Part shown: positions 16,769 through 24,172 of the stretch, one piece after another | Position numbering within the stretch: position 1 is the stretch's first letter | Layout of the letters: each line of letters starts with the position of its first letter | Source: JAUIAI01 sp049680625 | GTDB taxonomy: Bacteria > Pseudomonadota > Gammaproteobacteria > Burkholderiales > Burkholderiaceae_E | DNA: 34,403 bases | Reading direction: 5' to 3' | Assembly: GCA_049680625.1 (NCBI GenBank) | Contig: JBAUID010000133.1 | Location: forward strand, 1 to 34,403 | Position numbers and translations under genes: made by a program | Notes under the pieces: model-generated | Told to the model about the DNA's origin: nothing | Databases searched by the model: none | Seen by the model: the letters and a program-made list of their open reading frames with translations, nothing else

Positions 16769-17731
16769 ATGGCGAACCGGCCAGACCTTGCTCAGCCTGC
16801 CGACGCAGGCCCACCAACCAGCGCCAACACCGCGCGCCGCCGATTCACACTGCGCCAGCTTGAAGCCTTTGTTGAAGTTGCCCGCCTGGGCAGCGCTTCT
16901 GCCGCTGCAAGCCGGCTGTCGCGCACTCAATCGGCAATCAGCATGGCTCTGCAAGAGTTGGAATCCGCCCTGGGCTGTGCTCTGTTTGAACGCCGTGGTC
17001 GTCGCCTGGTCGCCACAGAAGCCGCTGATGACTTACTGCCAAAAGCCATTGAGATGGTTGACCGGGCCCAGGAAATTTCCGAGGCGGTGGCCAGTGGGCC
17101 ACAAACCCGCGCCCGCCTCGCCTTGGGCGCCTCGCGCACTGTCGGACCTTTTGCAATGCCAGCGCTGATCAGCCAGTGTCACGAACAAGTCGCCGGGCTT
17201 CATATCAACCTGACCATCGCCAATAGTGAAGACCTGGTCCGACGAATTCACGGGTTTGAACTCGATTGCGCTTTTGTTGAAGGGGATGTCATCGACCCAG
17301 CCCTCGAAAAAACTGCCTGGCTTGATGATCAGCTATGCCTGATTGCCCGCAAATCGCACCCGATATTCAAAAGCCGAAAATCCCTGGATAGCCGGCTTGC
17401 CACCAGCGCCTGGGTTTTGCGCGAACAAGGCTCCGGCAGCCGGGAAATATTTTTGCGCGCCATCGCATCGATCATGCCGCAACCGGTGGTTGCGTTAGAA
17501 CTGAATGATCCGGAAACTCAAAAACGCTGTGTCCGCAATAGTGACTGGCTCACCTGTATTAGTCGGCGCGCCATTCAGGATGAGTTGCGCAGTGGTGAGT
17601 TACGGGAAATCAGCGGACTACCCGCGTCTTTACGCAAAGCCCTTACCCGCCGGTTCTGGATCGTGACCCATCCCGGTCGCTTTCAGACCAGCGCCCTGCA
17701 AAGCGTGTTGAGTATTGCTAAATCAATGTAA
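16769..17731 (+). CDS. LysR-type transcriptional regulator
   Basis: A 320-residue regulator. The winged helix-turn-helix lies about residues 26-85: FTLRQLEAFVEVARLGSAS then AASRLSRTQSAISMALQELE and LFERRGRRL. The C-terminal part is a periplasmic-binding-protein-like effector domain (LALGASRTVGPFAMPALI onward). The extension before the DNA-binding domain is about 25 residues and rich in Pro and Ala. It is transcribed away from soeABC-SulP across 83 bases that contain a perfect T-N11-A palindrome, so it probably activates that operon and represses itself. The effector is unknown; sulfite or a sulfur metabolite is a guess from context. Confidence 0.92.
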   Translation: MANRPDLAQPADAGPPTSANTARRRFTLRQLEAFVEVARLGSASAAASRLSRTQSAISMALQELESALGCALFERRGRRLVATEAADDLLPKAIEMVDRAQEISEAVASGPQTRARLALGASRTVGPFAMPALISQCHEQVAGLHINLTIANSEDLVRRIHGFELDCAFVEGDVIDPALEKTAWLDDQLCLIARKSHPIFKSRKSLDSRLATSAWVLREQGSGSREIFLRAIASIMPQPVVALELNDPETQKRCVRNSDWLTCISRRAIQDELRSGELREISGLPASLRKALTRRFWIVTHPGRFQTSALQSVLSIAKSM

Positions 17732-17858
17732 ACGACCCAATGTAAGCAAACCGCTTCAACGCAATAAAAAATGACAGGCATTGCCGACGCGCTCACCCCG
17801 AGTCACGTGAAACGCGGTTACTTCGCCACCGTTGCAACGCCACGACACAATGCCTCGG

Positions 17859-18863
17859 CTAGTTTTCAACCAGCGCGCGCAATTGCTCAACCAGTGCAGT
17901 GTTCACCGCCCGAGGACCGTTGTCTGTCCGGTTCTTGTGCCGCCTCTCGCCTGGCAGGCGTACCCCATCGATAGCGAGCAGTTGGCTGAAAAACGCCTCG
18001 CATTGCGCGGATGAATTCTGACCAGCAATCAATTCTGGCGACATCGCCAGTACGAATTGCCCGCCCTGCGCCGGCCCGCCATCATTGTTATCGCGCTGCG
18101 CAGTTTCGTAACTGAAGGCTTCACCCACCAGTGGGCCTGCCAGCAATTCAACCATCATTGACAGCGCTGAGCCTTTGTAGCCGCCAAAAGGCAAAATGAC
18201 ACCTTCCAGAATTTTTGCCGGGTCAGTTGTCGGTTGCCCCGACGCATCCAAGCCGGTGCCCGGCGGCACTGAATGACCATCGCGGGCGGCAACCGAAATT
18301 TCACCCTGGGCCATTGCTGCTGTTGCCATGTCGACAACCATTGGTGAATCGTTTTCACGCGGCCAGGCAAAGCCAATCGGGTTAGTTCCAAAAAATGCTT
18401 TTGTACCACCCGCAGGTGCAACCGATGGCTTATACGAAACGCAAGTCAGTGCACACAAACCCTGCTCTGCCAGCGTTTCAACCTCGGGCCACAATGCGGC
18501 GAAGTGATGTGTATGTGTAATTGCCAAAACAGCGAGACCATTTTTCCGGGCAGCTTCACCAAGCGGGCCCAGGCATCGCGCGTGAGCCAACGGCGCAAAC
18601 CCGTTTTGTCCATGACAGCGCAACACGACCTCGGTAGAGAACTCCGGACGTGGGTCTGCCGCTCCATTGACTTTTCCGCTTTTCAGCGAGGCCACGTATC
18701 CCGGCAAGCGGAACAACCCATGGGAAACCGATCCGTCGCGCTCAGCGGTCATGACAGTCCGGGCCACGGCACGGGCGTTTTCGCTGTTGGCCCCCGCCGC
18801 GGACAAACAAGCCGTGGCTAATTCGAAAATCTCGTTTAAGCTTAGATCTGTTGTACTCATCAT
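17859..18863 (-). CDS. Ldh2-family oxidoreductase, probable piperideine/pyrroline-2-carboxylate reductase
   Basis: A 334-residue NAD(P)H-dependent oxidoreductase of the malate/L-lactate dehydrogenase (Ldh2) fold. Several segments match DpkA-type delta1-piperideine-2-carboxylate/delta1-pyrroline-2-carboxylate reductases better than malate or sulfolactate dehydrogenases: SHGLFRLPGYV (47-57, with the conserved His48), HHFAALWPEVE, GQPTTDPAKILEG, LPFGGYKGSALSMMVELL and a final RLPGERR. DpkA acts in D-lysine, D-proline or trans-3-hydroxyproline breakdown. Two ATGs are adjacent at 18863 and 18860; GGAG upstream suits either, the second slightly better. It is convergent with the LysR gene and divergent from the SDR, so its regulation may be shared with the downstream plus-strand operon. 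No hydroxyproline dehydratase is visible nearby. Confidence 0.8.
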   Translation of the reverse strand: MMSTTDLSLNEIFELATACLSAAGANSENARAVARTVMTAERDGSVSHGLFRLPGYVASLKSGKVNGAADPRPEFSTEVVLRCHGQNGFAPLAHARCLGPLGEAARKNGLAVLAITHTHHFAALWPEVETLAEQGLCALTCVSYKPSVAPAGGTKAFFGTNPIGFAWPRENDSPMVVDMATAAMAQGEISVAARDGHSVPPGTGLDASGQPTTDPAKILEGVILPFGGYKGSALSMMVELLAGPLVGEAFSYETAQRDNNDGGPAQGGQFVLAMSPELIAGQNSSAQCEAFFSQLLAIDGVRLPGERRHKNRTDNGPRAVNTALVEQLRALVEN

Positions 18864-18977
18864 ATTGCTCCACGGCCGATGGTGAACTGGAATGCGGGCT
18901 GGGTAATTTGCCGGCTAATCGATCACCATACCAATTGACTTTATGATTGCCAAATCAAGAATAAACGTGAGACCCGC

Positions 18978-19703
18978 ATGAGCGCAAAACCTGTCATCGT
19001 AATTACCGGCGCTGCCGGTGGCATCGGCATAGCAACCATCAAGGCCCTGGCCGCGCCGGGCGCCCAGCTACATTTGATCGACTCTAACGAAAGCCGCCTG
19101 AAAGAAGCCGTATCGCTGGCCGAAGAAGCGGGCGCTTCTGTATCGAGTACAGTCAGCGACCTTGGCACACCACAAAAATGCCTTGCCGCTTTGCCAACAG
19201 GCCCCGGCCCCATCGGTGCGCTGATTCACCTCGCCGGCATATTTGTCCGCCATCAGATGGATGAACCCGGCCGGGAAATTTATAACCAGACGATGCAGGC
19301 GAACGCCACCAACGCCTACGATCTGGTTGCGGCCGCCAACAACCGTCTGCACAAGGGTTCACGCATCGTCTTTGTCAGTTCACTCGCGTTTAACCGTGGC
19401 TCCCCGGACCATATTGCCTACTCAATGGCAAAAGGCTCGTTGGTTGGTCTGACCCGCTCGCTGTCCAAAGCCCTCGGTCCACGCGGTGTCCTTGTTAATG
19501 CGCTGGCCCCCGGGATTATCGAAACCCCAATGCCCGCTGAAATAATTAAAGCTAATGGTGAAGCCCTGATGAAAGCAGTGCCGCTGGGGCGTTTTGGTCA
19601 ACCCGAAGAAGTTGCCGGTGTCATTGAATTTTTAGTTGGGCCGGGTTCAACCTATGTCACCGGGCAGTTAATCAACGTTGACGGCGGCGTTATCAATGGG
19701 TAG
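18978..19703 (+). CDS. Short-chain dehydrogenase/reductase
   Basis: A 241-residue classical SDR. The cofactor motif TGAAGGIG is at 10-17, HLAG at 84-87 replaces the usual NNAG, and the catalytic set is N109, S134/S135, Y148 and K152 (YSMAK). The C-terminal NVDGGVING ending is typical. Asp35 after the second strand (LHLIDSNE) suggests NAD(H) preference. It would oxidise an alcohol or reduce a ketone on a small substrate that cannot be identified from sequence. It is the first gene of a plus-strand run reaching 25453 and is divergent from the DpkA-like gene across 114 bases. The gap holds no convincing promoter hexamers by eye. Confidence 0.9.
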   Translation: MSAKPVIVITGAAGGIGIATIKALAAPGAQLHLIDSNESRLKEAVSLAEEAGASVSSTVSDLGTPQKCLAALPTGPGPIGALIHLAGIFVRHQMDEPGREIYNQTMQANATNAYDLVAAANNRLHKGSRIVFVSSLAFNRGSPDHIAYSMAKGSLVGLTRSLSKALGPRGVLVNALAPGIIETPMPAEIIKANGEALMKAVPLGRFGQPEEVAGVIEFLVGPGSTYVTGQLINVDGGVING

Positions 19704-19727
19704 CTCGGGCGGGGGTAGCTCGGGCGG
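19698..19727. repeat. 15-base tandem duplication over the SDR stop codon
   Basis: GGGTAGCTCGGGCGG occurs twice in perfect tandem (19698-19712 and 19713-19727). Because the unit is 15 bases, the TAG stop is repeated in frame. It is probably a recent slippage product in a GC-rich spacer. Confidence 0.85.
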
Positions 19728-19763
19728 CCAGTATGGTCTGTCAGACAACAGGAGTCGCCTGAG

Positions 19764-20681
19764 GTGAAATTAGAAATTGGCCAGATTCAACTGCACAGCA
19801 TCGTCGAACAAGCGATCACCGGTCTTGAACATCTGATTAAAGAGGCGAACCCGGAAACACTGGCGGCTATCGACTGGCTGGCACCACACTACATCAATGA
19901 TGCGGGCGAACTAACCGGCCTTGTTCAGAGTTTTGTCCTAGATACCGGTGAACACCGCCTGATTGTTGATACCTGCGTTGGCAACGACAAAGAGCGTCCG
20001 CATGACGCCCAGTGGCATCAGCAGCAACGGGCCTTTATGCAAGACTTCCGCGACACTGGTTTTTCGCCCGAATCTATCGACGTGGTGTTATGCACCCACT
20101 TGCACGTTGACCACGTTGGCTGGAACTGCACCCGGGTCAACAATGAATGGCGACCAAGCTTTCCGAATGCGCGCTACTTGTTCGAGCGTCGCGAATTTGA
20201 ATACTGGCAGCAACTCGCGACAACCCCCGAGCCGCCGCCCCCGGCCAATGAATCCCGAAAAGACGCCGCCTTGCGTCACTTTCGCGAAACTCAGCGGCTC
20301 ACCTGGGCCGATTCAGTCGAACCTCTGGTTCAGGCAGGCCTTGTCGAACTCGTTGATGTCTCAGCGCCGTATCTGGTCTGCCCCGGCGTGTCGCTGATTC
20401 CAACCCCCGGCCACACAATTGGACACGTCAGCGTTTTATTGCAAAGTAACGAGCAGACCGCAGTCATCTCCGGTGACTGCGTACATCATCCGTGCCAGAT
20501 TGCAAACCCGCCCTGGCAAACTCTGGTTGACCATGATCACGAACTCGCCGCCCGGACCCGCGAACAATTGTTCAGCCGTCTGGCTAACGACGGCGGCACG
20601 CTGATTGGCAGCCACTTCAGCACGCCGTGTTGCGGCACCGTGCGTCGGGATGGCAACAGTTTTCGTTTTTTGCCAAAGTAA
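19764..20681 (+). CDS. Metallo-beta-lactamase-fold hydrolase
   Basis: A 305-residue MBL-fold protein with a complete dinuclear metal site: HLHVDH at 112-117, H217 in PGHTIGH, D238 in SGDC and H284 in GSHFS. The insertion between the first and second metal motifs is long (about 100 residues), as in lactonase-like and other small-molecule MBL hydrolases. It likely opens a lactone or cleaves an ester or thioester in the cytoplasm; there is no signal peptide. The start is GTG at 19764, with GGAG nine bases upstream. The next gene begins one base after its stop. Position between an SDR and an alpha/beta hydrolase supports a catabolic role. Confidence 0.88.
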   Translation: MKLEIGQIQLHSIVEQAITGLEHLIKEANPETLAAIDWLAPHYINDAGELTGLVQSFVLDTGEHRLIVDTCVGNDKERPHDAQWHQQQRAFMQDFRDTGFSPESIDVVLCTHLHVDHVGWNCTRVNNEWRPSFPNARYLFERREFEYWQQLATTPEPPPPANESRKDAALRHFRETQRLTWADSVEPLVQAGLVELVDVSAPYLVCPGVSLIPTPGHTIGHVSVLLQSNEQTAVISGDCVHHPCQIANPPWQTLVDHDHELAARTREQLFSRLANDGGTLIGSHFSTPCCGTVRRDGNSFRFLPK

Positions 20682-20682
20682 A

Positions 20683-21072
20683 ATGAACCACTCAACATTC
20701 ACTGAACAAGCCATTGCCCAAATTACGGCCGCCGCGCAAGCCAACTTGCCGTTGATTCGTCGCGGTCGATTTGTTTCCTGCGACATGATGCTGACGGTTG
20801 GCGACAAGCAGTGGTTGTTCAGCATCACCCAGGGCAGAATTAACAGCGTTATTGCCGGGCCACTGGTGATGCCAAGTTATACCTTCGACGTCAGCGCCCC
20901 CGAATCAGAATGGCATCAGTTCTGGGCGCCTACCCCGCCACCCGGATCACAAGACTTGTTTGCCCTGCTCAAACGGCGGGTACTCAAGCTCAACGGTAAT
21001 CTGCACCCACTGATGAGTAACTTGTTTTATTTTAAGTTCCTGCTGGCTGCGCCCCGGGAACTAAACCAATGA
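20683..21072 (+). CDS. SCP2-like small protein
   Basis: A 129-residue protein starting at the ATG one base after the MBL stop; an upstream in-frame ATG inside the MBL gene is unlikely. It overlaps the next gene by four bases (ATGA). I read it as resembling the SCP2 sterol-carrier fold: a central WLFSITQGRINSVIAG strand-turn-strand, then YTFDVSAPESEWHQFW, and a final helix LLKRRVLKLNGNLHPLMSN. SCP2-like domains bind hydrophobic ligands and often accompany lipid, steroid or acyl-CoA enzymes. Here it may bind the pathway substrate. The family call is from pattern only and could be wrong. Confidence 0.6.
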   Translation: MNHSTFTEQAIAQITAAAQANLPLIRRGRFVSCDMMLTVGDKQWLFSITQGRINSVIAGPLVMPSYTFDVSAPESEWHQFWAPTPPPGSQDLFALLKRRVLKLNGNLHPLMSNLFYFKFLLAAPRELNQ

Positions 21073-21986
21073 CTGAATCATTCAACCTACCCGACAACCT
21101 GCAACTTGAGCCTATTACCGGACATTACGCCCATATCGAAGTTAACGGATGCAAGCACCGGATCTATTTTGAACAAGCCGGCCAGGGTATCGACTTGTTA
21201 TGCCTGCACACAGCCGGTTCTGATGGCCGCCAATTCCGCGCCCTGCTTAACGATCCGGAAATCCTCTCCCGTTATCGGGTAGTGGTCTACGACATGCCCT
21301 GGCACGGCAAATCATCACCACCGGCGGGCTGGCAAAATGAAGAATATCAACTGACGTCTGACGACTATGTTGAACAAATCATGGCCGTCAAACGTGCTCT
21401 AGGCCTGTCCAAACCAGTGGTCATGGGTTGTTCAATTGGCGGGCGCATTGTGCTGCACCTGGTGGAACAATTCGCCAGTGAATTTCGCGCTGCCATTGGC
21501 TTACAAAGCTCAACCCATGTGGACCCCTACTACGATGTCAATTGGTTACACCGGCCCGATGTTCACGGCGGCGAGGTATGTGGTGCCGTGGCCTACGGCC
21601 TCACCGCACCAACCAGCCCTGATGATGACCGCTGGGAAACCGTCTGGCATTACATGCAAGGAGGGCCCGGCATATTTAAAGGTGATCTTTATTTTTACAA
21701 AATTGATGGCGACATCCGCGATAAGCTCAACGGCATCGATACTTCGGTGTGCCCGCTGTACTTTCTGACCGGTGATTATGATTTTTCCTGTGCGCCGGCT
21801 GACACACTGGCGCTGGTGCAGGCGCTGGGTAGTGCCAACGCCACTACCATCAACGCCACCATCATGAAAGACATGGGTCACTTCCCAATGAGTGAAAACC
21901 CCGCAAGCTTCATCCAGTACCTCAAACCCATACTCAACGATATCGCCAGCCCCAGATTTGGCGCCCCGGCATCTGTAACAACTTAA
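21069..21986 (+). CDS. Alpha/beta hydrolase
   Basis: A 305-residue alpha/beta hydrolase with a full triad: nucleophile S122 in MGCSIGG, acid D238 in LTGDYDFS and H271 in DMGHFPMSENP. The oxyanion region is CLHTAGSDGRQF (about 45-56). Such enzymes hydrolyse esters, lactones or C-C bonds of ring-cleavage products; the C-C hydrolases share this size, but no diagnostic residue decides. The substrate is unknown. The start overlaps the stop of the SCP2-like gene, so they are translationally coupled. A good AAGGAG for the next gene lies just after its stop. Confidence 0.9.
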   Translation: MTESFNLPDNLQLEPITGHYAHIEVNGCKHRIYFEQAGQGIDLLCLHTAGSDGRQFRALLNDPEILSRYRVVVYDMPWHGKSSPPAGWQNEEYQLTSDDYVEQIMAVKRALGLSKPVVMGCSIGGRIVLHLVEQFASEFRAAIGLQSSTHVDPYYDVNWLHRPDVHGGEVCGAVAYGLTAPTSPDDDRWETVWHYMQGGPGIFKGDLYFYKIDGDIRDKLNGIDTSVCPLYFLTGDYDFSCAPADTLALVQALGSANATTINATIMKDMGHFPMSENPASFIQYLKPILNDIASPRFGAPASVTT

Positions 21987-22012
21987 ATCCGGTCTCAAGG
22001 AGATCCATCCGC

Positions 22013-23143
22013 ATGTTGCTGTCACCATTTTCGATTCGCCACGTTGAAATGCCCAACCGGGTTGTTGTTTCTCCGATGGCCCAGTACTCCGCGCTTGACG
22101 GGCTGCCAGGCCCACATCATTCAGTGCACTATGGCAGTCTGGCCAAAGGGGGGGCTGGCATGGTGATGGTCGAATCCACCGGTGTCTCTGCACACGGACG
22201 CATTACCAACGGCTGCCTCGGGATGTACACAGATGAACAACGTGATGCCTTCAAACCGATCGTCAACTACATGCACGAATGCGGCACGATGGCTGCGATT
22301 CAATTAGGGCATGGCGGCCGAAAAGCGAGCATGCAACGGCCCTGGGAAGGCAATGGTCCGATGACCGAGGCCAACGTGGCCAATGGTGATAAACGCTGGC
22401 AACCGGTCGGCGCGTCCGCCCTGCCGCTGGACGACGGATGGCCGACACCGACGCAAATGGATCAGGCCACATTGCGCCAGACCGCCGACGATTTTGCGAA
22501 GGCGGCACGCCGCTCACTGGATGCCGGTTTTGACATCATCGAAGTGCATATGGCGCACGGCTACTTACTGCAGAGCTTCCTTTCACCGTTGTCCAACAAA
22601 CGCACCGACGCGTACGGCGGATCCCGCGAAAACATGATGCGTTTTCCCCTCGAAGTTGTCGCCGCGGTGCGCGAAGAAATTGGCACCGAGGTGCCACTTT
22701 TTGCCCGTATCTCCTGTATTGATGCCATTGACGGCGGCTGGGAAATTCACGACAGTGTGGCCTTCGCTCATGCGCTTAAAACACAAGGTGTCGACGTCGT
22801 GGATTGCTCCTCCGGCGGCAACTCGCCCAAAGGGGCCACCAATTCGAATCTGAAGCGTGGTCCGGGTTTCCAGGTGCCGTTTGCCGAAACAATCCGGCGC
22901 GAAACTGGCATCATGACGCAGGCCGTTGGCCTGATACGCAACATCGCGCAGGCTCAGGAAATTCTTGATAAGGGCCAGGCCGACCTGATTGCCATTGGCC
23001 GCGATTTTTTATACAACCCACTATGGCTGCTGCACCAGGTACACCAGGCAAATCAAGACCCAGACTTCGAAAACTGGCCAACCCCGTATGCCTGGTGGCT
23101 GGAAAAATGGGACAAAGGCATTAAATCCACCCGCAACACCTAA
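22013..23143 (+). CDS. Old Yellow Enzyme-type NADH:flavin oxidoreductase
   Basis: A 376-residue FMN-dependent ene-reductase of the YqjM-like class. The barrel start is PFSIRHVEMPNRVVVSPMAQYS, with Tyr25 matching the YqjM active-site Tyr. AIQLGHGGRKA and HMAHGYLLQSFLSPLSN (with the His pair that binds the substrate carbonyl) follow, then YGGSRENMMRFPLEVV. AIGRDFLYNPLWL closes the FMN phosphate site. The cysteine normally in the SPMCxYS motif is Ala23 here, so redox tuning of FMN should differ. It would reduce an alpha,beta-unsaturated carbonyl using NAD(P)H. The ATG at 22013 has AAGGAG ten bases upstream. It lies inside the plus-strand catabolic run. Confidence 0.92.
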   Translation: MLLSPFSIRHVEMPNRVVVSPMAQYSALDGLPGPHHSVHYGSLAKGGAGMVMVESTGVSAHGRITNGCLGMYTDEQRDAFKPIVNYMHECGTMAAIQLGHGGRKASMQRPWEGNGPMTEANVANGDKRWQPVGASALPLDDGWPTPTQMDQATLRQTADDFAKAARRSLDAGFDIIEVHMAHGYLLQSFLSPLSNKRTDAYGGSRENMMRFPLEVVAAVREEIGTEVPLFARISCIDAIDGGWEIHDSVAFAHALKTQGVDVVDCSSGGNSPKGATNSNLKRGPGFQVPFAETIRRETGIMTQAVGLIRNIAQAQEILDKGQADLIAIGRDFLYNPLWLLHQVHQANQDPDFENWPTPYAWWLEKWDKGIKSTRNT

Positions 23144-23155
23144 CCCTGGATCATT

Positions 23156-24043
23156 TTGCAGCGTAAAGACTATATCGACGCGCCGGGGGCTTTGGCCCTG
23201 ATCGTGTTTTCTTCCCTGATGGGGTTGAACCAGGTCCTTGTAAAACTCGTCAATGCCGGTATGCATCCGGTCTTCCAGGCAGGTGCGCGCTCACTGTGCG
23301 CATTCATCCCGGTATTGCTCTGGGCCTGGTTGCGCAAGAAACCCTTAAACATCCGGGACGGAAGTCTCGGCCCCGGTATGCTCGCCGGCTTATTCTTTTC
23401 AGGCGAATTTGTACTGTTGTTTACCGCCCTGGAATACACATCGGTATCGCGTGCGTCAGTTTTCTTTTACACGATGCCACTATGGACCGCACTCGGTGCG
23501 CACTGGCTGATACCGGGTGAACGCCTGACCGTTCTTCGGGTCACTGGATTATTTGTGGCCATTACAGGTGTCGTGTTGGCATTGTCGCGTAACAACGCAC
23601 CAGTCAGCGACCTGGCTTTTGTTGGCGACATCATGTGCCTGCTCGGCGCCATGTTATGGGCAGGTATTGCCTTATTGGCGCGAACCACCGCCTTATCGAA
23701 ATCCTGCCCGGAAATGGCGTTGCTATACCAACTCGGCGTCTCAGCCCCTATCTTGCTAGCAGCAGCCCCGTTGTTGGGTGAGCCTATTCGCGAAATGACA
23801 CCACTTATAGGCGGAATTTTTGCTTTCCAGGTGATTGTAGTGGTCGCCTTCGGCTTTGCTTTGTGGTTCTGGGCATTGTCAATTTATCCTGCCGGCAGCA
23901 TGACGTCGTTCAGCTTTCTGGCCCCGGTGTTCGGCGTGTTTTTCGGCTGGGCACTTCTGAATGAAGTTATTTCTCCATTCATTGTCATCGCCCTCATTCT
24001 TGTCAGCCTTGGGGTCGTGTTAGTCAATCGAAAACCGGGCTAA
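23156..24043 (+). CDS. EamA (DMT) family transporter
   Basis: A 295-residue protein with ten predicted membrane segments in two EamA repeats, ending in SLGVVLVNRKPG. The drug/metabolite transporter superfamily exports or imports small metabolites; the direction and substrate are unknown. The best start is a TTG at 23156, because the first ATG (23222) would remove part of the first membrane helix; no strong ribosome binding site is seen. It lies 12 bases after the OYE gene and so probably handles the substrate or product of the operon. Confidence 0.85.
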   Translation: MQRKDYIDAPGALALIVFSSLMGLNQVLVKLVNAGMHPVFQAGARSLCAFIPVLLWAWLRKKPLNIRDGSLGPGMLAGLFFSGEFVLLFTALEYTSVSRASVFFYTMPLWTALGAHWLIPGERLTVLRVTGLFVAITGVVLALSRNNAPVSDLAFVGDIMCLLGAMLWAGIALLARTTALSKSCPEMALLYQLGVSAPILLAAAPLLGEPIREMTPLIGGIFAFQVIVVVAFGFALWFWALSIYPAGSMTSFSFLAPVFGVFFGWALLNEVISPFIVIALILVSLGVVLVNRKPG

Positions 24044-24172
24044 ACCGGATCAATTCAACCGTCGGTGTCCCCGTATATACCGCCAGACCACGCTTTCCTT
24101 AAGCAGGATAGTTTGCCGGCCGAAAGCAAGCCTGACGAGTTGTATACAGAAACACCCAGGCTGCCATATCAG

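Noticed and set aside
17859..18863. Reading the Ldh2-family gene as sulfolactate dehydrogenase, which would have fitted the nearby sulfite dehydrogenase
   Set aside because: The segments SHGLFRLPGYV, HHFAALWPEVE and LPFGGYKGSALSMMVELL match DpkA-type reductases more closely, and no sulfolactate or sulfopyruvate enzymes are nearby.
24065..24172. Longer GTG start for the HDOD protein
   Set aside because: The added 36 residues do not belong to the receiver fold, which begins naturally at the ATG at 24173; the GTG has no better ribosome binding site.
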